DNA from: Streptosporangium sp. NBC_01495
GTDB lineage: Bacteria; Actinomycetota; Actinomycetes; Streptosporangiales; Streptosporangiaceae
Assembly (NCBI RefSeq): GCF_036250735.1
Contig: NZ_CP109430.1
Coordinates: forward strand, 8,556,001 to 8,620,000
DNA length: 64,000 bases
Direction of reading: 5' to 3'
A program made the translations under genes and the position numbers. The notes below the pieces were generated by a model that saw nothing but the letters and a program-made list of their open reading frames with translations, did not search any database and had not been told where the DNA came from. Positions 1 to 7,353 of this stretch are shown here, in pieces (the first letter of the stretch is position 1; each line of letters starts with the position of its first letter).

Positions 1-438
1 CAGCTCCTTGTCTCCCATCCACGCGCGACGGGAGTCGGCGTCGATGCGCACGCCCTGGACCACGGGCGTCTCGGACGTGCCGCGCCGCAGGAGCGCGCGG
101 ACGCGCGCCAGCAGCTCGGCCAGGCGGAACGGCTTGGTCACGTAGTCGTCGGCCCCGGCGTCGAGGCCCACCACCGTGTCGACCTCGTCGACGCGGGCGG
201 TGAGGATCAGCACAGGAGTCCCATGGCCCTCGGCGCGGATGCGCCGGGCCACCTCCAAGCCGTCCATCTCGGGCAGGCCCAGGTCGAGAACGATCAGGTC
301 GATGCCACCCGATAGAGCCCGCTCCAGAGCCTGCGGGCCGTCAGGGCTCACCTCTACTTGATAACCCTCGCGGCGCAGGGCTCGCGCCAGTGGCTCGGAA
401 ATCGAGGTGTCATCCTCGGCGAGTAGTACACAGGTCAT
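1..438 (-). CDS. OmpR/PhoB-family response regulator, 3' part beyond the window
   Basis: Two-component response regulator; only the first 146 codons lie in the window and the reading frame runs off base 1. The receiver domain is complete: acidic pair in LLAEDD (residues 9-10), phospho-acceptor Asp52 in VLDLGLPEMDG, Thr80 in LILTAR and Lys102 in TKPF. The start of the winged-helix output domain (VRIDADSRRAW, about residues 130-140) follows a short linker, which is the OmpR/PhoB layout. The start is ATG at 438. It would be phosphorylated by a sensor kinase, probably encoded just outside the window, and bind DNA. The target is not visible. Confidence 0.93.
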   Translation of the reverse strand, partial: MTCVLLAEDDTSISEPLARALRREGYQVEVSPDGPQALERALSGGIDLIVLDLGLPEMDGLEVARRIRAEGHGTPVLILTARVDEVDTVVGLDAGADDYVTKPFRLAELLARVRALLRRGTSETPVVQGVRIDADSRRAWMGDKEL

Positions 439-632
439 GTTGCGATCGTAGGACCTTAGGGGATCGTTTCCCGGGTACAGCGCGCGGTTTGACTCGTCGT
501 TGACCTATCCATTGACCTGGGCAAACACTGATAAATCCCGGATAGTCATCCCGCAACGGCCGAGGGCCAGGGAGTAGGTCTCCCGCATTGGAAGTCCCTC
601 GAAAGCACAGGCTCCCCAAAGGATCGACCGAC

Positions 633-682
633 AAAGCAGAACACGCCCTACCAGAGGGGATCTGGTGGGCGTGTTCTGCTTT
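633..682 (-). terminator. Intrinsic terminator of the bfd-bfr operon
   Basis: A near-perfect hairpin begins just past the bfr stop. Left arm 633-655 and right arm 661-682 pair over 22 bp with one bulged base, the loop is about 5 bases, and on the minus strand the stem ends in a short T run (CTTTGT). It could also stop plus-strand transcription. Confidence 0.85.
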
Positions 683-689
683 ATTCACC

Positions 690-1172
690 TCAAGACGCCG
701 ACGGCGGCTCGGCGTAGCGGGCGAGGTAGAGCTGCTCCCCGAGGCTCCCGATGAGACCCAGCTCGGTCTCCAGGTAGTCGACGTGGCGCTCCTCGTCCTC
801 CAGGATCTCCTCGAAGATCCGGGCCGAGGTGGCGTCGCCCTTCTCGCGCATCAGGATGATGGCGGGCCGGAGGCGGGTGACCACCTCCAGCTCGACGTCC
901 AGGTCGGCGCGGAGCTGCTCGGCGACGGTCTGGCCGATGTGCAGGGTGCCCAGCTTCTGGTAGTTGGGCAGGCCTTCGAGGAAGAGGATGCGGTCGGTGA
1001 GCTTCTCCGCGTGGCGCATCTCGTCGATGGACTCTTCGCGGGTGTATTTGGCCAGCCTGGTATATCCCCAGTTTTCCTGCATCTTGGCGTGCAGGAAGTA
1101 CTGGTTGATCGCGGTCAGCTCCGCGGTCAGCTGCTCGTTGAGCAGTTCGATGATTTTCTTGTCGCCCTGCAT
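690..1172 (-). CDS. bfr: Bacterioferritin
   Basis: Haem-containing iron-storage protein that oxidises Fe(II) and stores it as a ferric core in a 24-subunit shell; cytoplasmic. The 160 residues match the usual length. All dinuclear ferroxidase ligands are present at canonical positions: Glu18, Glu51, His54, Glu94, Glu127 and His130. Met52, the haem ligand between two subunits, is also present (EMRHAEKL). It lies 15 bp downstream of bfd on the same strand, so both are probably one transcript from the iron-box promoter at 1394-1440, ended by the hairpin at 633-682. Storage and release of iron would thus be made together. Confidence 0.97.
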   Translation of the reverse strand: MQGDKKIIELLNEQLTAELTAINQYFLHAKMQENWGYTRLAKYTREESIDEMRHAEKLTDRILFLEGLPNYQKLGTLHIGQTVAEQLRADLDVELEVVTRLRPAIILMREKGDATSARIFEEILEDEERHVDYLETELGLIGSLGEQLYLARYAEPPSAS

Positions 1173-1187
1173 GGCGGGCTCCTCGTG

Positions 1188-1367
1188 CTATGCGGTCGGC
1201 ATCAAATCTTCAGACCGCTTTAGGATCGCACAGATTTTTCGCACGCAAGAAGCACAGTCGCCGCCGGCCCCCGTGGCGTCGCGGATCTGGCGCGCGCTCT
1301 TGGCCCCTGCCGAGATGCAGTCGTGCACCTCATTTTCGGTGACCGCACGGCAGACGCACACGTACAC
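1188..1367 (-). CDS. bfd: Bacterioferritin-associated [2Fe-2S] ferredoxin
   Basis: Small ferredoxin that binds bacterioferritin and passes electrons to its haem to reduce and release stored iron. The protein is about 59 residues, the usual Bfd size, with the four cluster cysteines in the family pattern CVC near the N-terminus and CASC about 30 residues later. I chose GTG at 1367 (protein MYVCVC...), because GAGAGG lies 9 bases before it. A longer version from TTG at 1376 adds only three residues and has no better ribosome site. It is the first gene of a bfd-bfr pair under two iron boxes. Confidence 0.9.
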   Translation of the reverse strand: MYVCVCRAVTENEVHDCISAGAKSARQIRDATGAGGDCASCVRKICAILKRSEDLMPTA

Positions 1368-1393
1368 GGGGTGCAACCTCTCTGGAGACTACC

Positions 1394-1412
1394 ATAGGTT
1401 AGGCACACCTAA
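1394..1412 (-). promoter_or_regulatory. Iron box 1 (IdeR/DmdR type)
   Basis: The minus strand reads TTAGGTGTGCCTAACCTAT, 15 of 19 matches to the actinobacterial iron box TTAGGTTAGGCTAACCTAA. It lies 27 bases upstream of the bfd start, where a DtxR-family regulator would cover the promoter. Confidence 0.75.
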
Positions 1413-1421
1413 GCTAGCTCA

Positions 1422-1440
1422 TTCGGTTAGGCTTGCCTAC
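1422..1440 (-). promoter_or_regulatory. Iron box 2 (IdeR/DmdR type)
   Basis: The plus strand reads TTCGGTTAGGCTTGCCTAC, also 15 of 19 to the iron-box consensus. It sits 28 bp from iron box 1, centre to centre, in the same bfd upstream region. Confidence 0.65.
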
Positions 1441-1616
1441 GTGAGTTAGAACACACGACCTTAATATCGCTGTCATCAATCCGGCGTTCCCATTCGGAGG
1501 CCCATCGGCCGACGTGCGAAAACGCCTCCGGGATACGAGCCGCCTCCCGCGCGGGTTCGCGAAAACGCCCCGCCGAAACCCCGGAAAACGTCTCACGAGA
1601 ACCACGGGCACACCAC

Positions 1617-1644
1617 CGCGTACGGAGCGCCGCGTACGGAGCGC
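1617..1644. repeat. 14-bp tandem duplication between bfd and the mscR operon
   Basis: CGCGTACGGAGCGC occurs twice in direct tandem. The interval 1441-1712 otherwise holds only the hairpin at 1658-1683 and no supported gene. Confidence 0.7.
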
Positions 1645-1657
1645 CGGGACACGCGAA

Positions 1658-1683
1658 CGCGCCCCGGCAAAGGCCGGGGCGCG
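1658..1683 (-). terminator. Hairpin after the mscR-MBL operon
   Basis: Perfect 11-bp GC-rich stem (1658-1668 with 1673-1683), 4-base loop, no T tract. Placed 30 bp after the stop of the minus-strand MBL gene, as is common for terminators in this GC class. Confidence 0.65.
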
Positions 1684-1712
1684 TGAGCGGGCCGAGCGCG
1701 GGGAGACGCCGG

Positions 1713-2330
1713 TCAGTGGCCTCTGGCCAGCCATTCCTCCAGGTGCCCCGCCTCCGCGCCGATGGAGGTGGACACGCCGTGACCGGTGTGCACGGCCGTC
1801 CCCGGCGGCAGGTCCAGCAGCTTCTCCCTGATCGACTCGATGATCGTGCCGAAGGAGGAGAAGGACCTCCCCGTCGCGCCGGGACCGCCGTTGAACAGGG
1901 TGTCACCGGTGAAGACCGCGCCGATGTCCGCCCCGTACAGACAGACCGCGCCCGGAGCGTGGCCCGGTGTGTGCAGCACGGTCAGCTCGATCCCCCCGGC
2001 GGAGAGCACCTGCCCGTCCTCGATCGGGGTGTACGGCAGATCGGTGTAGACCATCTCCCACAGCACCTGGTCGGCCGGGTGGAGCAGGATCGGCGCGCCC
2101 GTCCGCGCGGCGAGGTCGGCCGCCGCGTCGATGTGGTCGTTGTGCGCGTGGGTGCAGACGATGGCCTTGACCTCGCGGTCACCGACCCGCTCGGCGATCG
2201 CCGCGGCGTCGTGCGCGGCGTCGACGACGAGGACCTCGCTGGCCGAGCCGACGATCCAGACGTTGTTGTCGACGTCCCACGTCCCGCCGTCCAGCGAGAA
2301 CGTGCCGGAGGTGACGATCCTGTCGATCAC
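1713..2330 (-). CDS. MBL-fold metallo-hydrolase linked to mycothiol formaldehyde oxidation
   Basis: Metallo-beta-lactamase-fold hydrolase of 205 residues with the metal motif HAHNDHID (HxHxDH), a second His in LHTPGHAPG, Asp in FTGDTLF and a terminal His in HTGHG. These are the full glyoxalase-II-type ligand set. It starts with GTG overlapping the mscR stop (GTGA), so the two are translationally coupled. The partner makes S-formylmycothiol, and mycobacteria keep a similar MBL gene next to mscR. Hydrolysis of a mycothiol thioester is therefore a likely role, but this is inferred from context only. Confidence 0.85.
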   Translation of the reverse strand: MIDRIVTSGTFSLDGGTWDVDNNVWIVGSASEVLVVDAAHDAAAIAERVGDREVKAIVCTHAHNDHIDAAADLAARTGAPILLHPADQVLWEMVYTDLPYTPIEDGQVLSAGGIELTVLHTPGHAPGAVCLYGADIGAVFTGDTLFNGGPGATGRSFSSFGTIIESIREKLLDLPPGTAVHTGHGVSTSIGAEAGHLEEWLARGH

Positions 2331-3433
2331 AGGATCACCACCGAGCGCAGGACCTCGCCGCGGTGCATCTTCGCGAAGGCCTCCTCGACGTCGCCGATGC
2401 CGATCGTCTCGGAGACGAAACGGTCGAGGTCGAGCCGCCCCTGGAGGTAGAGGTCGATGAGCATGGGGAAGTCACGGCTGGGCAGGCAGTCGCCGTACCA
2501 GGAGGACTTCAGCGCGCCGCCCCTGCCGAAGACGTCGAGCAGCGGCAGCTCCAGCTTCATGTCGGGGGTGGGCACCCCGACCAGGACCACGGTCCCGGCC
2601 AGGTCACGGGCGTAGAAGGCCTGCCGGTACGTCTCCGGGCGGCCGACCGCCTCGATGACCACGTCGGCGCCGTTGCCGCCGGTGAGCTCCTTGACCGTCT
2701 CGACCACGTCGGAGGTGCGGGAGTTGACCGTGTGGGTGGCGCCGAAGTCCTTGGCCCAGTCGAGCTTGCGGTCGTCCACGTCCACCGCGATGATCTTCGA
2801 GGCGCCCGCCAGCCTCGCCCCCAGGATGGCCGCGTCGCCGACGCCGCCGCACCCGATGACCGCCACGCTGTCACCGCGGGTCACGCCGCCGGTGTTGATG
2901 GCGGCACCGATGCCCGCCATCACGCCGCAGCCCAGCAGCCCGGCCACCTGCGGCGGCGCCGCCGGGTCGACCTTGGTGCACTGCCCGGCCGCGACCAGGG
3001 TCTTCTCGATGAAGGCGCCGATGCCCAGGGCGGGGCTGAGCGGCGTGCCGTCCTCCAGGGTCATCCTCTGGGTGGCGTTGTGGGTGTTGAAGCAGTACCA
3101 GGGACGGCCCCGCAGGCACGCCCGGCAGTCGCCGCAGACGGCCCGCCAGTTCAGGATCACGAAGTCACCGGGGGCCACCTCGGTGACGCCCTCGCCGACG
3201 GCCTCGACCACCCCGGCGGCCTCGTGGCCGAGCAGGAACGGGAACTCGTCGTTGATGCCGCCCTCGCGGTAGTGCAGGTCCGTGTGGCAGACGCCACAGG
3301 CCTGGACCGTCACCACGGCCTCGCCGGGGCCTGGATCGGGCACGATAACGGTCTCCAGCGAGACGGGCTCGCCCTTGCCACGCGCGACCACGCCTTGCAC
3401 GGTGTACGGCATGTCCTGCACCTCATCTGTCAT
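2327..3433 (-). CDS. mscR: S-(hydroxymethyl)mycothiol dehydrogenase
   Basis: Zinc- and NAD-dependent class III alcohol dehydrogenase of the mycothiol branch. It oxidises the formaldehyde-mycothiol adduct and so detoxifies formaldehyde. Catalytic-zinc ligands lie in CGVCHTD and GHEAAG, structural-zinc cysteines in CGDCRACLRGRPWYC, and the nucleotide site in VIGCGGVG. The 368-residue length fits. I preferred ATG at 3433 over the upstream GTG at 3448, because GAGGG stands 8 bases before 3433 and nothing comparable precedes 3448. It is the first gene of the pair with the MBL hydrolase. Confidence 0.93.
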   Translation of the reverse strand: MTDEVQDMPYTVQGVVARGKGEPVSLETVIVPDPGPGEAVVTVQACGVCHTDLHYREGGINDEFPFLLGHEAAGVVEAVGEGVTEVAPGDFVILNWRAVCGDCRACLRGRPWYCFNTHNATQRMTLEDGTPLSPALGIGAFIEKTLVAAGQCTKVDPAAPPQVAGLLGCGVMAGIGAAINTGGVTRGDSVAVIGCGGVGDAAILGARLAGASKIIAVDVDDRKLDWAKDFGATHTVNSRTSDVVETVKELTGGNGADVVIEAVGRPETYRQAFYARDLAGTVVLVGVPTPDMKLELPLLDVFGRGGALKSSWYGDCLPSRDFPMLIDLYLQGRLDLDRFVSETIGIGDVEEAFAKMHRGEVLRSVVIL

Positions 3434-3485
3434 GGTTTCGACCCTCACGGGCCCGCTTACCGGTTGAACGGCCTTGCGCCCAGCC

Positions 3486-4523
3486 TCAATGATTACCAGC
3501 CCGGCGCAACACGTACGGCTGCACCACCCCCAGGCCGCGGGCCGGCCGCTGGCGGATGCGGCCGACCTCGACGCCGGGCGCGTCCTTCAGCGCCTCGGCC
3601 AGCCTGTCGTCGACGACGACGGTGCCGGGGCGGGCGATGGCCGTGAGCCTGGCCGCCAGGTTGACCGTCGTGCCGAAGACGTCCCCCATGATCGGCAGCA
3701 CCGGGCCGTACGCCAGCCCGATCCGCACGTCGGGCCCGTACTGGCGGATCGCGCCGACCAGGTCCAGGGCGATCACGGCGGCCGCCCGCGGGTCGGCCGC
3801 CGTGAAGAACACCTCGTCCCCGAGCGTCTTGACCATCCGCCCCCCGTGCTCGGCGACCACGTCCGAGGCCCGTGACTCGAAGCCCTCGACCAGCTCGGCC
3901 AGGCCCCGCTCGTCCAGCTCGCGGGAGACCCGGGTGAAGGAGACCAGGTCGGCGAAGCCCACCGCGAGGGTGAGCCTGGCCGGCACGAGCTCGTCGGTGA
4001 TGTCGGCGAGCGTCAGCAGGCGGGTCCCGGCGGCGGCGAGCTGGGCGCGCCAGACGTGGACCAGCACCTGCTCGAAGTCGGGGAGCAGCCGCCGCGAGGT
4101 CTCCATGACCGCCGCCAGGTCCGCGTCGGTGGGCCGGTGGCCGGGGTCGAGCATGGCGCCGATCATGATCTCGGCCTGCCACTGCGCGAGCCTCGCCGTC
4201 GTCTGGCCGAGCGCCCTCGCCATCCGGATGACGGTCCGGTCGTCCAGCAGGCCGCCCTCCATCATCGCCCGGACCCGCTCCAGCACGGCCACGTCCGCGT
4301 CGGTGAAGGCCACGGTGTCGTCGGGGAGCGTGGCGAACCCCAGCGCGCGCCAGATCCGCTCGGTGAGCTCCTGCGGCACCCGGGCGAGGCTCGCCACCTG
4401 GATCCGGGTGTAGCGAGGAGACGCTCCGACGAAGAGGCGCTCGATCTGCTCGGCCGTCGGGCGTCCGGCGGGGACCTCCGCCTCGTCCCCGCCCTCCCCC
4501 AGGCCCAGGAGGTCACGCCCCAC
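3486..4523 (-). CDS. Class III adenylate/guanylate cyclase with N-terminal regulatory domain
   Basis: Predicted soluble nucleotidyl cyclase, 345 residues. The first 160 or so residues form an alpha-helical module resembling the autoregulatory region of mycobacterial Rv1264/Rv2212-type cyclases. The catalytic homology domain begins near residue 185 (VGFADLVSFT, metal Asp) and continues through KTLGDEVFF (second metal Asp) and GDVFGTTVNLAARLTA, with the transition-state Asn and Arg. It starts with GTG at 4523, four bases after the stop of the PH-domain membrane gene, so both are probably in one operon. Activity as a cAMP synthase is inferred from conserved residues. Confidence 0.88.
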   Translation of the reverse strand: MGRDLLGLGEGGDEAEVPAGRPTAEQIERLFVGASPRYTRIQVASLARVPQELTERIWRALGFATLPDDTVAFTDADVAVLERVRAMMEGGLLDDRTVIRMARALGQTTARLAQWQAEIMIGAMLDPGHRPTDADLAAVMETSRRLLPDFEQVLVHVWRAQLAAAGTRLLTLADITDELVPARLTLAVGFADLVSFTRVSRELDERGLAELVEGFESRASDVVAEHGGRMVKTLGDEVFFTAADPRAAAVIALDLVGAIRQYGPDVRIGLAYGPVLPIMGDVFGTTVNLAARLTAIARPGTVVVDDRLAEALKDAPGVEVGRIRQRPARGLGVVQPYVLRRAGNH

Positions 4524-4526
4524 GGG

Positions 4527-5045
4527 TCACCGCCCGCCGGGTTCCGAGGGCTCCCCGTCGGCCGCGTCGTCGAGCGCGCGGAACAGCTCGGCCCGCACCT
4601 CCTGGATCCGGGGGATGTCCCGCAGCGTGATCCGGCCGTGGTCGCCCGCCGACTCGACGACCAGCGTGCCGCAGCCGAAGAGCCTCTCCATCAGGGTCTG
4701 GTCGGCGCTCACCGTGTTCACCTTGGTCATCGGGATGTCGTCGATGGACTTGTTCAGCACCCCCGTGCCGATGGTGAAGCGGTGCGAGGTGAGGACGTAC
4801 GAGGTGTTCTTCCAGCGCAGGTATGGAATGAACGACCACACGGTCAGCAGTCCGACGGCGACCACAGCCACCGCGATGAGCGCGTAGGACCGGTACTCGA
4901 AGTCGGGCATGAGGAAAAGGGCGGCACCGGACCCCGCGATGATCAGGATCAACGCGAGGAACGGACCGACGAGTCGCTTCCAGTGAGGGTGGAACGACCT
5001 GATCCGTCGCTCCCCCTCCGTCATGTGGTGATCGGGTAGACCCAT
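4527..5045 (-). CDS. Membrane protein with bacterial PH (bPH2, YdbS-like) domain
   Basis: A protein of 172 residues (165 if it starts at ATG 5024). There are two transmembrane helices (about residues 27-47 and 55-75), then a cytoplasmic bPH2 domain beginning YLRWKNTSYVLTSHRF and containing the usual IDDIPMTKVNTV stretch. Neither start has a clear ribosome site, so the N-terminus is uncertain. Such proteins are widespread and their role is unknown. The tight spacing to the cyclase downstream suggests co-expression. Confidence 0.85.
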   Translation of the reverse strand: MGLPDHHMTEGERRIRSFHPHWKRLVGPFLALILIIAGSGAALFLMPDFEYRSYALIAVAVVAVGLLTVWSFIPYLRWKNTSYVLTSHRFTIGTGVLNKSIDDIPMTKVNTVSADQTLMERLFGCGTLVVESAGDHGRITLRDIPRIQEVRAELFRALDDAADGEPSEPGGR

Positions 5046-5078
5046 GGGGCAAATCGTGGCACGCCTTCATGTCCCACG

Positions 5079-5903
5079 TCATGAGGTGTGAGGTCGAACA
5101 TGCACGACGTCACCCGCGCTGAGCGTGTGCTCCTCCCCCTTGGAGCTGACGAGCAGGTGACCGGCGCGGTCGACGCCGGTGGCGGTGCCGGTCAGCACCC
5201 GCTCGCCCGGCAGCTCCACCCTGACCTCCCGCCCGGCCGTGGCGCTGATCGCGAGATAGGCGGCCCGCAGGCCACACGCCTCGGCGTCGCCCTCCGCCTC
5301 CGACCACTCGCGGTAGTGGGTCTCGATCTCCCGCAGCACCGCGCGCAGGATCGGATCGCGGTCGGCGCAGGCGGCCTTCTCGATGGCCAGGGAGGTGGCG
5401 GTCTCCACCGGCAGCTCCTCGGGACGCACGCTCACGTTGAGCCCGACCCCCACGATCACCGCGCTGTCGATCCGCTCGGCGAGCACCCCGGCGAGCTTGC
5501 GCTCGCCGATCAGCAGGTCGTTGGGCCACTTGAGCCGTACGTCGACCTCGGCGACCTTCCGCACGGCCGACGCGACCGCCAGGCCGACGAGCAGGGGCAG
5601 CCACCCCTGCGCGGACAGGGGCGGGTCGGGACGCAGGAGCACCGAGAACGTCAGGCCGGAACGCGGTGGAGCGCTCCAGACGCGGCCGAGCCTGCCACGC
5701 CCGGCGAACTGGGACTCGGCGACGACGACGGCTCCCTGCCGCGCGCCGTCGCGGACGGCCTGCGCGAGGTCGGCGTTGGTCGATCCGGTCCTGTCGACCA
5801 CGGAGATCCCGGACCAGAGGCCACCGGGACGGACCAGCGCGCGGGTGAGGGCCGCCTCGGAAAGCGGCGGGCGGTCGAGATCAGTGAAGGGCGAGTCGAG
5901 CAC
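5079..5903 (-). CDS. birA: Biotin--[acetyl-CoA-carboxylase] ligase
   Basis: Biotin protein ligase that makes biotinyl-AMP and transfers biotin to the carboxylase carrier lysine. Motifs: GRGRLGRVW (biotin/ATP loop), KWPNDL and KLAGVLAE, then a C-terminal SH3-like domain. It has 274 residues, with no N-terminal DNA-binding domain, as in other actinobacterial BirA proteins, so it should not act as a repressor. The start is GTG at 5903 with GGAGG about 12 bases upstream. Its substrates are probably the carboxylase alpha subunit at 35054-36811 and similar proteins. Confidence 0.93.
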   Translation of the reverse strand: MLDSPFTDLDRPPLSEAALTRALVRPGGLWSGISVVDRTGSTNADLAQAVRDGARQGAVVVAESQFAGRGRLGRVWSAPPRSGLTFSVLLRPDPPLSAQGWLPLLVGLAVASAVRKVAEVDVRLKWPNDLLIGERKLAGVLAERIDSAVIVGVGLNVSVRPEELPVETATSLAIEKAACADRDPILRAVLREIETHYREWSEAEGDAEACGLRAAYLAISATAGREVRVELPGERVLTGTATGVDRAGHLLVSSKGEEHTLSAGDVVHVRPHTS

Positions 5904-5932
5904 TTAGCCATCTTGCCTCCACTAACGACCCC

Positions 5933-5976
5933 CTGTTACCGAATTAATCCAATGACCAGGGAATACTGTTACCGAA
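5933..5976. repeat. Two direct CTGTTACCGAA repeats upstream of fdhD
   Basis: CTGTTACCGAA occurs at 5933-5943 and again at 5966-5976, 33 bp apart (about three helical turns), in the birA/fdhD divergent region. Possible regulator sites; no known consensus recognised. Confidence 0.4.
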
Positions 5977-6056
5977 GTCTGGGTCGGCGGGCAAGGGCAG
6001 GCTTTCGGCTGGGCCTGGAAATCGTGCAGACGATTGCGAAAAGAGATGATGAACGC

Positions 6057-7112
6057 ATGAGCAGACATCTCAACGCGCGGAACGACACCGGCCTGAAGGA
6101 CGATCCGGGCTCCGAGATGGGTACGGGCTCAGCGGCGAGTCAGAGCTTCGAGGTGAATCCGGGCTCGGAAGTGGATCCGGTCCCCGAAGTGGATCGGAGC
6201 TTCGAGGTGAATCCGGGCTCAAGGGGGAATCCGGGCTCCGAAGCCGATCCGGGCCTCGAAGTGGTGGAGGCCGTGCGGAGGCCGGGACCCACCACCCGGG
6301 CGCGGGTCGGGCAGATGCGGGCGGGGACCGTCCACGAGCGCCGGGACGACCTGGCCACCGAGGAGCCGCTGGAGATCCGCATCCAGGCGGGCGAGGAGCG
6401 CCGCACGGTCGCGATCACCATGCGCACCCCCGGGCACGACTTCGAGCTGGCCGCCGGGTTCCTGTACGGCGAGGGCGTCGCGGCACCGGCGGACGTCGCG
6501 TCCATCGCCTACTGCACCGACGAGGACGTGCCGCCGGAGGCGCGCTACAACACGGTGACCGTGCGGCTGCGCGGTGGCGGGCTGCCCGACCTGCCCTCGC
6601 TCGACCGGCACTTCATGACGTCCAGCGCGTGCGGCGTCTGCGGTACCGCCAGCCTCGACGCCCTGCGTGGCCGCTGCTCGCCGCTGCCCGACCAGGAGGA
6701 CCTGCTGATCTCCCCCGAGGTCCTGTACGGCCTTCCCGACAGGCTGAGAAGCGCCCAGGGGGTCTTCGGCAAGACCGGAGGGCTGCACGCGGCCGGCCTG
6801 TTCACCGCCGGGGGTGAGCCGCTCGCGGTCCGCGAGGACGTGGGACGGCACAACGCGCTGGACAAGCTGGTCGGCTGGGCCATGATGACCGGGAGGCTGC
6901 CGCTGGGCGGGCACGTGCTCATGGTCAGCGGGCGGACCAGCTACGAGATCATGCAGAAGGCCCTCACCGCGGGCCTGCCGGTCGTCTGCGCGGTCTCCGC
7001 GCCGTCCTCCCTCGCCGTCGACCTGGCCAGGGAGTTCGGGATGACACTGGTCGGCTTCCTGCGCGAGGAGCGTTTCAACCTCTACGCGGGGGCGCACCGC
7101 GTCGGCCGCTGA
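6057..7112 (+). CDS. fdhD: Formate dehydrogenase accessory sulfurtransferase with repeat-rich N-terminal extension
   Basis: FdhD passes sulfur from a cysteine desulfurase to the molybdenum cofactor of formate dehydrogenase. The conserved core starts near residue 70 and shows the SACGVCG active-cysteine motif, EDVGRHNALDK and VSGRTSYEIMQKA. Ahead of it lie about 70 extra residues, most of them six-residue units such as NPGSEV and DPGLEV, encoded by nine 18-bp repeats (6102-6263). I place the start at ATG 6057, which keeps the repeats in frame; GTG 6261 would remove them but has no ribosome site. No formate dehydrogenase genes are in the window. Confidence 0.88.
   Translation: MSRHLNARNDTGLKDDPGSEMGTGSAASQSFEVNPGSEVDPVPEVDRSFEVNPGSRGNPGSEADPGLEVVEAVRRPGPTTRARVGQMRAGTVHERRDDLATEEPLEIRIQAGEERRTVAITMRTPGHDFELAAGFLYGEGVAAPADVASIAYCTDEDVPPEARYNTVTVRLRGGGLPDLPSLDRHFMTSSACGVCGTASLDALRGRCSPLPDQEDLLISPEVLYGLPDRLRSAQGVFGKTGGLHAAGLFTAGGEPLAVREDVGRHNALDKLVGWAMMTGRLPLGGHVLMVSGRTSYEIMQKALTAGLPVVCAVSAPSSLAVDLAREFGMTLVGFLREERFNLYAGAHRVGR
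6102..6263. repeat. 18-bp minisatellite, nine units, in the fdhD 5' region
   Basis: Nine degenerate 18-bp units (type AATCCGGGCTCGGAAGTG) in direct tandem encode a six-residue period. The unit length keeps the fdhD frame throughout. Confidence 0.85.
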
Positions 7113-7245
7113 GCCGTCCGCCGCACTCCCCGGGCGACCCCCTGCCGGCCCCTGAGCCGCCCGCTCCGGCCGCCGGACGTCCACCCCGGCAAGGAAGGTC
7201 CACTCTCGTCCTGAATCGCCCGTATTGGACTTCTGAGCCGTCCGC
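7109..7245. repeat. Three dispersed CTGAGCCGYCCGC motifs after fdhD
   Basis: CTGAGCCG(T/C)CCGC occurs at 7109-7121 (over the fdhD stop), 7152-7164 and 7233-7245. No function is evident. The gap 7113-7353 holds no gene. Confidence 0.45.
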
Positions 7246-7305
7246 TCACACCGGGAACCCCCGTCAGCCGAGGCGGGTCCCGATGCGGTCCGCCCACGGC
7301 CGGTA

Positions 7306-7349
7306 CGAGCCTCTTCACGGCCGGGAGGCCCCGGCCGTGAAGAGGCTCG
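7306..7349 (-). terminator. Perfect 20-bp hairpin terminator after ppc
   Basis: Arms 7306-7325 and 7330-7349 are exact reverse complements around a 4-base loop, starting 4 bp past the ppc stop. There is no T tract. fdhD ends 190 bp away in the opposite sense, so the hairpin may serve both. Confidence 0.85.
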
Positions 7350-7353
7350 CGGA

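Noticed and set aside
2363..3646. Long plus-strand open frame (427 codons) opposite mscR
   Set aside because: Antisense to a clear dehydrogenase with full zinc motifs; composition is the typical His/Asp/Gly/Arg shadow of GC-rich genes.
5952..6056. Start of fdhD at ATG 5952
   Set aside because: No ribosome site, and it would translate the direct-repeat promoter region; 6057 is better placed.
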